This document shows, in pieces, positions 25,071 through 36,100 of a DNA stretch of 64,000 nucleotides. Origin of the DNA: Agelaius tricolor (taxonomy: Eukaryota; Chordata; Aves; Passeriformes; Icteridae); NCBI GenBank assembly GCA_023055355.1, contig JALJCS010000004.1, forward strand, positions 31,028,744 to 31,092,743. The letters run 5' to 3'. A program made the position numbers and the translations under genes. The notes under the pieces were generated by a model. It had not been told where the DNA came from. It ran no database searches and was given only the letters and a program-made list of their open reading frames with translations. Every line of letters starts with the position of its first letter. Positions within the stretch are counted from its first letter, which is position 1.

Positions 25071-25520
25071 GCCATTGGCCTTCTTGGCCACCTGGGCACT
25101 GCTGGCTCCTGTTCAGCTGCTGCCACCAGCACCCCCAGGGCCTTTTCCTGTGGCAGCTTTGCAGCCACTCTGCCCCAGCCTGTGGCACTGCCTGGGCTTG
25201 CTGTGACCCAAGGGCAGGACCCAGCACTGGGCCTTGTTGAACCTCACACCACTGGCCTGGGCCCATGGTCCAGCCTGTCCAGATCCCTCTGCAGAGCCTT
25301 CTGCCCTCCAGCAGATCAGCACTCTGGCCCAACTTGCCTGCAAATTGCAGGCAAGTAGCACTCAATCTCCTTGTCCAGGCTGTCAACAAAGAAATTAAAC
25401 AGAATTGGCCCCAGTACTGAGCCCTGGAGAATCCCACTGGACATCAACAGAATTTAAGTTCATTCACCACCACTCTCTGGGCCTGGCCATCCAGATGATT
25501 TTTTACTCAGTGACGAGTGA
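25071..25520 (-). mobile_element. CR1 LINE fragment (minus) lacking 3' end
   Basis: Bases 25071-25301 are identical to 21549-21779. One base is then missing, and identity continues to about 25323. Beyond that it continues as diverged CR1 (ACTCAATCTCCTTGTCCAGG, CCAGTACTGAGCCCTGG, GGCCTGGCCATCCAG). The 3' half of CR1 that should lie to the left is absent and replaced by a short tandem repeat. It contains a 23-bp palindrome at 25333-25355. Not coding. Confidence 0.9.
25333..25355. repeat. Perfect 23-bp palindrome in CR1
   Basis: CTTGCCTGCAA and TTGCAGGCAAG flank a single central A, giving an 11-bp perfect stem. Related CR1 copies have an unsymmetrical sequence here (CTGCAAACTTGC type), so the symmetry arose in this copy. 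Confidence 0.85.
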
Positions 25521-28500
25521 CAGCAAAGTGTAACTTCATGAAGCAAAAGAATGAAGTATTTTAAAAGAAAGATAATGGAAGGAAACAATAAACATATTTC
25601 TGGACACATGCAACTGAAGGAACCAAAATATTTAAACTCTTAATTAACTATGAGTAAATTACAATTAACCTCTTTTTTTTTCTGAATGTTGTGATCTAGT
25701 GAGGAATTCTTGTGCTATGGAAGAAATGTTGTACTTGTAAGCAGTGTTTAACAAGTAACTAGGACGCAGACAGAAATCCATGAATCCAAATCCTCTCAAA
25801 GGACACCATTAAACAGCTGGTATCATGGATTGGATACCTTACAAACAAGATGTAACAATTATCAAGAGATGAATTGAATAAGGCAAAGGAATGACAATTG
25901 AAAGACCACTGTGTTTTAAAGTATATGGAAGGGTGGATCTAAGATAAAGGATCTTTGTTTATTGGTACTTATGTGTTTAAGTGGGATAATAAAAGAAATT
26001 TATGCACTTATCACTAACAAGGAAAGTCAGTTTCTACAGATTCAGTTAGTTTATCTGTATCTTCAAATGGTAGTAAATAGTGTACTTCCAAAATTGTCAA
26101 TTATAGTTATGCCATGTAACCTGACAAGCATTTTATTAGAGTGGCTTAGTCAATCCAGTAACTTCCAGGATTAGTTTTCACTTGACTTTGACTCCTTGCT
26201 TTTCCATGTATATCAGAGTCCTGACACTTATCATCATTTGTGTGGGCCAAGAGCATCTCTGGATGACCTGTGTCTCATGCAGAGCAGCTTGGTCTGCTGC
26301 TTGTTCAAAGGCTGAAGCAATGCCTCCCTGGCTGTGGCAGGTGTAGCCTGCAGGACAGAACCTGACAGCGTGGAAGCAGACATCGCTATCTATGGAAACA
26401 GCCTTAAGAACCATAAGTGTCTGGGATGCAGGGCTGATTGCAAATACATGTCTCTACAAATCTACTGAAGAACATAAGTTACCTGTAATTTCTAAATCAT
26501 TATAATTTCACTATGCAAAGAACTAGCTACTTCAAATTTTCATTTGAATTCTTGACAAAACCTAATTTATGATGAACTTTATAATGTTAAGAACAAATGT
26601 TTGTTTTACAGCATCATCCCTTTTATTGCATAGAGAAACACAGTAAAATTTCAAAAACATACTTCCCTGTAGTCAAATTCTGCTCTTTGCTATAATCCAA
26701 TTATCCTGAGGATTGTGAGCATGCATCTGAAATCAGACACTATGGCTCATGCTCACTGAATAATAGTAAATAGTGATGTAGCAAACTGTGGTCAAGTTGT
26801 TTATGTGGCATATTCAAAATTCCCTGCACTCTCAAAGCCTAGAATTGTCTTAATTTACTCCAGTGTGGCGAAAAAAAATTGTGGAACAATTTAGTCTAAG
26901 TTAATATTAGAAGGCATTTGTTATTTTCAGAACAGTAGAGCATGAAAAATACAACTACAGTGTAACAACCACAGAGTTAAGAAGTTCCAAGAAGTTCACA
27001 GAACAAGATGAAATAAGGATAGAAGAGACTTTGACAAATTTAATCCATTTCCCTTTTCTAGTTATGGTTGTCATCACTATAGGCATGTCTGTTGAATCTG
27101 CTGGTGAAAAATCTCCACTAATTGGAGATTACTGCATGCACCATGATATGCAAACACCATAGCTATCCATTCATTTATTTAAAGTTATAACAGCGTCAAA
27201 AGAGAAATCTGTTGTGGCCAATTATTCTGCCTTCAATGCACATTCTGATCTTGAACTCAACCAAGGGAGGACCTCCTAATGTACACAGGTCATCTGTCAT
27301 GAGAGAGATTTAGCAGATACATGTCAATCTCCATAATCTGTTTTGGAGGGCATGGGAGGAGCAGTTACTGCTTTCTGCTAAAACTTTGTGCCTCATGTCT
27401 CTGTCCAAATTTGTATACACCTCTAGCTGGTTCAGAGTTGTCTACTCTCAACTGAACACAGAAATTACTTGTAATTCTAGGACCTATATCTTGTAATTCT
27501 AGGACTGTAATTACTTGTAATTCTAGGACTGTAATTTTTTTTTCTGAAAAAAAAAAGTAGCTGAAAATCGGGGCTGCTAAGTTTCTGATTTTTTTTTAAT
27601 ATAGAGAATGGGTAAATTAAATAAACATTTTTCTTCCAGCCTTCAAATGCCAGAACACTGAAAATTTTCATCATGTAGCAAAATTTCTTTTGACCTCCCT
27701 GAAGTAAGAATTCCTATCTAATATGTGTAACAATGATTCTGTGGTTAGATTTCCCTGCTGAACGTTCAATGTACTGATTTGCCATGGCTCTTTTGTCTCA
27801 AAAGGTACAGATTATTCTTATCTCTTACCATGCACAAAAACTTGCACGCATTGGTTTCTTCCCAATTTCAGCAGCTGTCATCTCATCAAGATTTTGTAAG
27901 GAATCACCTATGTGGGAAAATAAATTCTCAGTTCCTAGGTGGTGTGGGAATACCCATCTGGATTCATTAGGGCTGATGTTGTTTTCCTTCTTGCTGTTCT
28001 GAATTTGCCATTATAGTGATCCGCTCCGTGGTCATAGTTTAGTGATTAGTCTTGCTGTGTGCTGTTTCCTTCCTTGGCAGAAATAAACCCTTGCCTACAT
28101 CCATCTGTCAGTGGTTGTGTTAAAAAACAGATATTACCATTCTGGGTCAAAGCAGAGGTTAGGCTCGTATCCTGTCTCTAATTATTGTCAGTTCCAGAAG
28201 CATCATGGAAATGAATTTACCTCCCATTCCTGTGAATTCTCTCCTGCTCTTAAGCATACAGTTGCATTACCTTCCAGTCTCTTGTTTAAATTGTCCTTTT
28301 TTAACTTGTCATCTTTTTTGGGTTTGGTGTTGGTCGGCTCTCATGCATAAGAATACATTTTGATAATAATCTTGTTTCTCAGTAGAAAAACCTGATAATA
28401 GGGGAGTTTTGCTATGATATATGTTAGTCTTTGACAATAAATCAAGTAATTGCACATGTGCCAGCAGTGATCTGCTGGTGTTCATAATAACAATGTGAGA

Positions 28501-29691
28501 AGACAGGTGGAAGGAGAGAGTTTTCCTCATGCATTCCCCATTACCATTGTTGAGGCAATCTGAGTAAGAATGTAATGTTTTGTTTAGCAGAGCTTATTTT
28601 TTAAAGTGTGATTTTAAAAGCATAGATATGCAATGTTTGTGGTCACGGGAACTTTCTATGAGTACCAGAGTAGTGCAAGGACCAAGCTTTATTCTGGCAT
28701 ACTAGGCAGTGCTGATGCAAAGGATGTAAGAAGGGAATCATGGAAGTAGGAACATATTTTCTCCCTTTGCTCCTCATATATTGCTGTTCATTCTTTCTAT
28801 CTGCTTCTGATCAGATACTATTTAGATGGTGAGCAGTTAATTTGCTCAAAAATGAATGCAAGTTTTCTTTTATTCTTCATCAGTTCTTGTGAAAGATACC
28901 AGGCAGATGGATGTGGAAACTGAAGCCCTCCACCTACAACAAAAAAAGCATACATCAACCAGTGTAAGCAATCTTGTGCTGCCTGATGTGTTGGGGCAAT
29001 GGGGAACTGAGTTTTCACAGCATTAATTTTCTGTTTTCTGTGACACCATTGTTTACATGTTATCTATTATGGGTCACCATTCATTAGGAATGGGGCTGGA
29101 GGCTACTAAACAGTTATCAGATGACAAGTGGACTAGGTTTTGATCAAATCAGTTTATAAAAGTTCATGTGTTTAATTTAATTAAAAGAGCTTCTGTGGAG
29201 TTTATCATAAGACCATTTTCGGTTACTCTGTTTCCTAGAGGAGGAGGTTTATCTGATCCTGCCTTCTTGCTTGTGAATGTGTTTGCATGTGTCTTTGTAT
29301 GTGTTTGCTTCCCTCTCTTCTTGGAATAACTTTTGCACCTTGGGAATCCTTAGTTACATGCAAAGACAGTCTCAAGATACAAAATTTCTGCAAGTCACAT
29401 GAGACAGAAAACATAAAAACCCTGCTGAGGAAATACTGTATGACACATACAGTTAAGAAAGATATTTCATTAGTTATTAAAATAATTGATTTTTTTGGTT
29501 TTTAATGTGTTCATTGAATCCTTTTATTTTCTTTGATGTTTGCTACAAAGAGGAGTCTCCTTGGTATGCAGAATCACCTTAGTGGTTTACCTTTAGAGAG
29601 GGTAATTAATGTGATCCTAGAATTGGGCTAATTTTTTTCTCCAAGTACTTGAAGCATTTTCCTTGAATTTGAGTTGTTTTTTTTTCCCCCC
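25521..29691. other. Intergenic, nothing but small repeats
   Basis: AT-rich. It contains the triple repeat at 27466-27535 and ordinary chance ORFs. No exon, RNA gene or transposon that I can support. Confidence 0.5.
27466..27535. repeat. Three tandem 22- to 24-bp units
   Basis: CTTGTAATTCTAGGAC occurs three times, spaced 22 then 24 bases. The second and third units also share the following TGTAATT. A small local duplication. Confidence 0.85.
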
Positions 29692-30105
29692 ACAGAATCA
29701 TAGAATGTCCTGAGCTGGAAGAGATCAACAAGAATCATCGAGTCCAACTTCTGGCCCTGCACAGGATATCCCAAGAATCACACCATGTGTGTGAGGGCAT
29801 TGTCCAAACTTTTTGAATTCTTCCAGGCTTGGTGCTGTGACCACTTCCGTGAAGACCAGGTTCTTGTGCCCAGCCACCCTGTGGGTGAAGAACCTTTTCC
29901 TGATATTCAACCTAAACCTCCCCTGACACAAATTCAGGCCATTCCCTCAGGTCCTGTTACTCTCACCACAGAGAAAAGATCAGTGCCTGCCCCTCCTCTT
30001 CCCCTAACAGGGGAGGACTGCAATGAGGTTTCCCCTCAGTCTCCTCCAGACTGAATAGAACAAGTGACCCCAGCCACTCCTTGTGGCTTTCCCTCTTTTT
30101 TATTA
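29692..30105 (-). mobile_element. CR1 LINE 3' part (minus)
   Basis: It starts with the antisense tail (CAGAATCATAGAATG) and continues with GAGTCCAACTTCTGGCCCTGCACAGG, CACACCATGTGTGTGAGGGC, GGTGCTGTGACCACTTC, GGGTGAAGAACCTTTTCC and CCTAAACCTCCCCTGACAC-type motifs of a CR1 3' UTR. It is about 414 bp, 5'-truncated near 30105. Confidence 0.92.
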
Positions 30106-31555
30106 AGTAACCATTATTTTTGCTGAAATTATCAACTCAAATCACTTAGACATTCAGAAACCTTTCTTCAGTATCAACATGTAGAATCCCAGTTTGTAGG
30201 AATGTACATCTATAAAGTTTTTCCAGTGAAGTGAAGTAAATAGAGTTCTTCAGGTAGTTTGCACAAGTAATAGTAAGCAGAGTTTTGCTTCATCATATGT
30301 TGACTCTGTCCTACCTTGCAAAACAACTTTGTCTTATAAATTTTTCTTTGTGTACAGAATGTTTACCATAATTCATGTTATTATCACTTAAATAAGATTA
30401 AATCATCAATATTTCTAAACTATATTGCCATCATGGAAAGAAATACATCTGCAAGTAAGGTCACTTAGAAATTTTTTTTTCTAATTAGTTAATGGATAGT
30501 ATTTTTCCTTTCGTGTGTATATGAGGGGGAATATTGCTGATTTTTTGAATAGTGTTGTTAATCAAACACCCTCACCTATATGTATCTTTTTCCCTAAAAG
30601 TTTACTCTCTGTGCTGCTGGAAGTACTGTCTGCTGCTCATGGGGGGTGCTACTACCCATGACTGGCTCATATAGTTCCCACTTCTAGAAAAGACTGACAA
30701 AAAATACTTTCTACTAATGATACAGCGTAGTACAACAAAATTGGTGACTGAATTTGTGCTGTGAAATTAAGCTACACCTTGGGACTGAGTCTTTTGGTGG
30801 GATTTTTCTGAATGCAGATTATATCATGCTCTCATCTATGGCTGAGGACCACAACCAGTCTTTTTGTCTTTAATTCTGTTTGTGCAGGCCGACTTGGCAT
30901 AGCAGGCTGGTCCATAACACTTACCTTCAAAGTCCCATTTTAAGAAGATGGCTACATCACACCCTCCTGCAAAGCGATGAAATGCAGGTCAGAGAGGCAG
31001 GAGAAAATACTGCTAGTTTCATGCAAAGCTGTTTGTGTGGGGAGTTTCTTAAAGTACAGATTTAATAATTGGGGCTTACATGAAGAGTATAATTCTTGAT
31101 GTAACACTGGAAGAATTGAGAAGAGAAGGGAGGAAAATTGTTTTTTCTGAACTGGAGAGATGATCACCACATAACATCCCTGTGCAATGACAGCAGAGGA
31201 ATGATTTGCTGTGAAGTGAGAGTTTGCACTGAGTAAGTGATGGTCTGTAGGGTGGTGGGTGATCTAGTAATACTTAAAGGTAATAAGAGTGTATATGGGA
31301 ATGAAACAAATTATGTGAAACAAATACTGTGCGATTACAACAGGAAAGAAAGTAATACCAGGTAATGAAAATCAAGTTACCAGCCATTTTCTAGACTTAG
31401 AATCCAGTAAGTTGAGTAAGCACTAGATTTCAGATGTTATCAGTAGACTAAATGTTAGTTGAATTATTTTTTTCTTTTATCTAACAGTGATTACATACAT
31501 CCTGTGAATTAAAGCCAGGTTATTAAGAACATGCAAACATTGACTGTGTACAACA

Positions 31556-31613
31556 AATTAGTTGTCCTTTTTCATAAAGGACAACTAATTGTCCTTTTTC
31601 ATAAAGGACAATT
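31556..31613. repeat. Two tandem perfect hairpins (27-bp period)
   Basis: The 23-mer core TTGTCCTTT-TTCAT-AAAGGACAA occurs at 31562-31584 and again at 31589-31611. The first copy extends to a perfect 15-bp stem (31556-31570 with 31576-31590), the second to 11 bp (31587-31597 with 31603-31613). Both have the same 5-base loop TTCAT. Confidence 0.9.
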
Positions 31614-31949
31614 TGTAATAGAGCAGTGTTAAGATGTAAAAGAGTCACACACCACAATTTTAAAGGCAATGATCAGATTTTTCTGAATATTTAGTGTACG
31701 AACTGAAAACAGTTTTTGCTGACTAGAGTAATTATGCTTTTCAATAGGACCTTACTGTCACAGTAACTAGTTTGCATGGACATCACTAGTCAAATAAGTT
31801 TATGTTCAGCCCTGTATTCAAACAGGCTCTTAGGTGTTTGATTTGCACCAAGAGTGGAGAAGTTATGTGTGCCTTTGTGGAAAGAACAGCGCTCCCAAAG
31901 CACTGTCTTTTAACAAGTGAGAATTTCACAATACAGGTCTGGAAAAAAT

Positions 31950-32031
31950 CTGAATGGATCTGAAGGGTTTTCCCAGGAATGACTCTCAATTCTGGGAAGA
32001 GGAAACAGCATCGGGTGCTGATTATTCTTTC
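31950..32031 (+). repeat. Dispersed 82-bp direct repeat, copy 1
   Basis: It shares CTGAAGGGTTTTCCCAGG, then TCAATT.TGGGAA, GAAACAGCAT.GGGTGCTG and ATTATTCTTTC with 33050-33132, with only scattered mismatches. Sequence immediately outside the two copies does not match. Origin unknown: a fragment of an unrecognised repeat family, or a local duplication. Confidence 0.8.
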
Positions 32032-33049
32032 TGTGGTGGTTTAATCCATCCCTTCTTCTCTACTAGGACATCCTGTTGATATACAGCTGATAGTCTTGGT
32101 GGAGAATTCCTCAAAGAAGAGGTGTTGGGAAACAGACCGCATCATTTTCTCTGAAGGACCTATTGGTCCTTCATTTCAAAAACATTTTGAAATTTCAGAA
32201 GTTAAGACTTCTCAGTCTGCTAGCACAGTGCCCTTCAAATTCTTAAAGCTTCATATGGCAAGGACAACTTTTCAACAAAATGCAGTAGACAGAAAGAGCA
32301 GACAAGTATAGTTGCACATCTGGAGTGTGTGGACCATTTATAAATTTGCAGATTTGCTGTATTCAGCGGCCTAGATGCTTAGACTCTGAGCATGTCCATA
32401 GCATTTGAGATATGTTCTCAATATAGAAGTCTGTTCTTCTAAACATGCAGATGAAACAACTGTTGGAAAACTGAATTGCAGAGAGAACTCATCCCTGTGT
32501 TTAGCATTCCTCTACATCTAGATAGCAACAAGGGGACCCATTTTACTACATAATCAATGCAGAAAAATTTAGGCCCTACAGACAGACCTAAAGTGTCCTC
32601 TTGCCCATCACCTCTAATGAAGTGGCGCTGTAGAGAGAAAAAACTCAGTTTTAAAAACCAAATTAGCAAAAAACTTGTGAAGAACCTGGTCTGAAATGTC
32701 TGGGTGCATTTGCCTCTCCCAGTTGTGTAGACAAGAAGCATGTGAGGAATCCTGCCTAGTTCTTCCTTGTTTCTTCTGCAGCAGACAACAATCAAGCAGT
32801 ACTACTATTTGGAAGAAACCTCCAATTTTGTATACACCTGCTGCTGTCACAATTCATTGGAAATTAGCCTTCTGTTATAACTTGGCAGTGCAAAGAGCAA
32901 ATTAGATGATGTTACAATTGTCTTGACCTAGCTGCAGATGAAGAGAGTTTGTATGAAGCTGACATTTGCATTATAGTGTTAGTTTTGGCTAATCTGCCTC
33001 TCCTGCACTGGTTTCCAAACCAAACACAAAAATGGGAGGAGACATAATT

Positions 33050-33132
33050 GCTGAATAGCTCTGAAGGGTTTTCCCAGGCATTAGTGTCAATTGTGGGAAC
33101 AGAAAACAGCATGGGGTGCTGATTATTCTTTC
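33050..33132 (+). repeat. Dispersed 82-bp direct repeat, copy 2
   Basis: Second copy of the sequence at 31950-32031, same orientation, 1.1 kb away. The block between them does not look like a retroviral or transposon interior. Confidence 0.8.
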
Positions 33133-36100
33133 AAACTTTTGAATTAAAGCTATGCATAGATCTGGAGACTTCGCAACCTCTTAACACTAGGATGTTTTAT
33201 GTGCTGTTCAGTGTGAAAATATGAATTTAATAGTCCACAAAGTTCAGCTAAAATGAAAATTTATCTTTATGGGGAGCCACAAAGCCAATAGTATATACTA
33301 TGATTTTAAACAGTGAGTAACTGTTATTACATTGTAGGGACAAGTCTCAGAATATCTACAAATGCAAATATCTATAATGGAAAAATAAGAGAAAGGTAAT
33401 ATTTCCAGCAAAGGTTGAAAGGTAACCCTCGGCAAATATTGAAGGTTGCTTATTTGTTGAAGTGGCTCATTGTGGATCATTGTACCTTGTGCACACTAAA
33501 ATATACAACATATTTGACACACTGGGACACTCCCACACCCACACCCACATTCTTGGAGGAGTGCATAGGATTTGAAAGGAGGCTGCAGTTAGGGGAAGAA
33601 AGCCAAGGTAATTTTGTGCCTTCAATTGCAGTGTGGATGGGGTGCTTTTTGTTGGTGTGGACATACACAGCAAAGGGAAGCAGGACATACAGATAACTAT
33701 GTTCAGGGTATTTTTTACTTCTGATTACCCAAGATTTACATCAACCCTCCTTTTGATGGAAGGTTCTGTTGTGATTTCTACATTATAGCATTGTGTTGCT
33801 GAACTGGTATTGCGTGTCAGTCCAAAAAGACATGTGGGACCCGCCTTTAGACAGAAAACAGAAGAGCAACACACTGCACTGTGTCACTAACATTGCTTTG
33901 AAATATTCATGTCACTATCTTTGAAGATATGTTTATCACTGATTGTACTACAAAACTGTCTGGAACATAAGAGTTTACCAAATTCTTTCTCTTTGTGTTG
34001 ATTAGCTCAAAAGTAGGGCAATAGCAGAACCCTTAGTAATGTCCTTTGTACCCCAGAACTTTTTATTCATAATATTCATACTTCAAGTTGCAAAATATAA
34101 CCATGCAAATTATAGTACTGCCATATTTTCCCATGTATTTTTTTTAAATATCACTAAGATTTAATTCTGCATATGAGCAGTGTATGATAGGAAGGACTTA
34201 GAGTGGGTGACAAGTCTGTTCAGTTCAATGCAGTTACTCATCACTGTGGGAGGCTGCATTCAAGCAGCCTGGCATCAAGAAAGCACCTGGTCTCAAACTT
34301 TTCATCACTGTTTTCCAGAAACAGCTGCCAATTTAATTATTTATACACCAGCTTGAATTTAGTTATTTCCTGGTTTTTGAACGCTTGACTGTATGACCTG
34401 ACATACTTTGTTTTTTGTAGCTCTATGTGTAATGTCACACCATTACAAAATGGTGCCTTAAGGCTGTGGGGAAAAAAAAAAACAAACAAAAAAACCTAGT
34501 TCTTGTTTCGACAATTTTTTTAATAAGCTTTGTTGTACAACCCATCTTTAAGTAGAATTTCATAAAATCTTGATGTACATAAGAAAAATGTGCTTTCTAA
34601 AATTATTATAATAAAGGTTGTCACTTAGTGGTGTACAACCTCAAAGATTAGTAAACTATCTGTATTTAACTCAACCCAGAATGAGCACATGAAAAGATTG
34701 ATCCAGTCTTGGTACTGGACCACCAGGCCAGTGGCCTCAGGTCGTTTTCCCAGAATGGACTATGCAGTCCAGCCTGCATTTCTGCTCAGACAGATGTACA
34801 CAGTACTGCAATGCTGAACAGGGAAAGTCACATTGCTTAGTTGGGGGTTTGGTTCACTTCTGGTTTTGATCCTATGTCTCTCTTCCTGTTTCTCCTGTAC
34901 TTAATAACTTGACACACACTGAAAGTAGATCACAATAGCAGCACCTGAAACAAAGTTTGTAATGTAAATGTATGAAAGGGATATTGGGCCTTTTGTTTCA
35001 CATTTTTTCCACATTATTTATTGCTAAGAAATCTATTTGGAAGACAGGAAATACTCTAGACTGAACTTATGCTGTTTGCAAGTCCCTGGGTGTGGTAGAA
35101 TCTGGTTTAGCCAGGGACAGGGACACATCTGCAAATGAGCAGGTTTTTTGGAATGCTGTTGCCAGACATCCACAGGAAGTGTGATTTGAGAATTGTCTTA
35201 ACTCCTTTACTTAGCATGGGACTGCTGAAGAAACATTGTGGCTTTTTTCATGGGCTGTGGACACAGGCAGCTTTGAAAGAAACTGTACTCTGAGTCAGAG
35301 AATTTGTACTCCCTGTCTCTATTTATTATAGAGAACATCTTTGAAGCAGAATTGGATATTGATATGAAATGGCGAGAACTGCTGCAGGTGACTTTAAAGT
35401 CAACCAGACTCAAACCCCCTGATTTCTCCCAGCTTGGGAAATTAACTGGGAGAGGAAGAGAGGAAGAAGCCTTTATATTTGTGCTGCCATGATGTCACAA
35501 TAGGAGTTAAGGAACAAAAAATATCACACCCGAAAAGTGCTTTTCACTCACTGCATTTGTGTTTCATGGTAGGCCTGGTGTCATGACTATTCCCATTTTG
35601 TCTCTGAAGCCTGCAACAGACTTCAGGCAGCCCAATGTCTGAGGCTGTTTCCTGGTTTAACAATTGCTGGGACAGTTGTGGGTACCTTGCTTCTCCCTCT
35701 GTCACACATCTTTTCTTCACAAAACAAAGGAAGGAGACACAGCAGCAGAGGTATGAGGGCTGTTAGATATCCTTTTGTACTGCTGCAAAAAGCAGTAGGC
35801 ACAACTAGCCTGCCTCCCTGTTTGTGCTTCTTTCACGTATTGAAATACAGATGTTCCCTCTGGACCTGAGGAAACACTTTTATTCTGTGAGGATGCAGAG
35901 CCATCAGCTTACAGCTCTTCTCTGGCAGACCAGTGAGCAGATGCTTTTCTTCCAAGCATTTCTGACAGACACTCACATAGGAAATGATGCTTGCTCCAAT
36001 GTGGTCCCATTTTTTGCCAACAGTGGACTGCACTCATGGGGCAGTAGCCCACCAAACTTTTCCCCTGACCTGTGGAATAACTTCATGATGAGAAACAAGA

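Noticed and set aside
28018..28060. tRNA-like A-box resemblance (TAGTTTAGTGATTAG)
   Set aside because: No matching B box, and no cloverleaf could be built.
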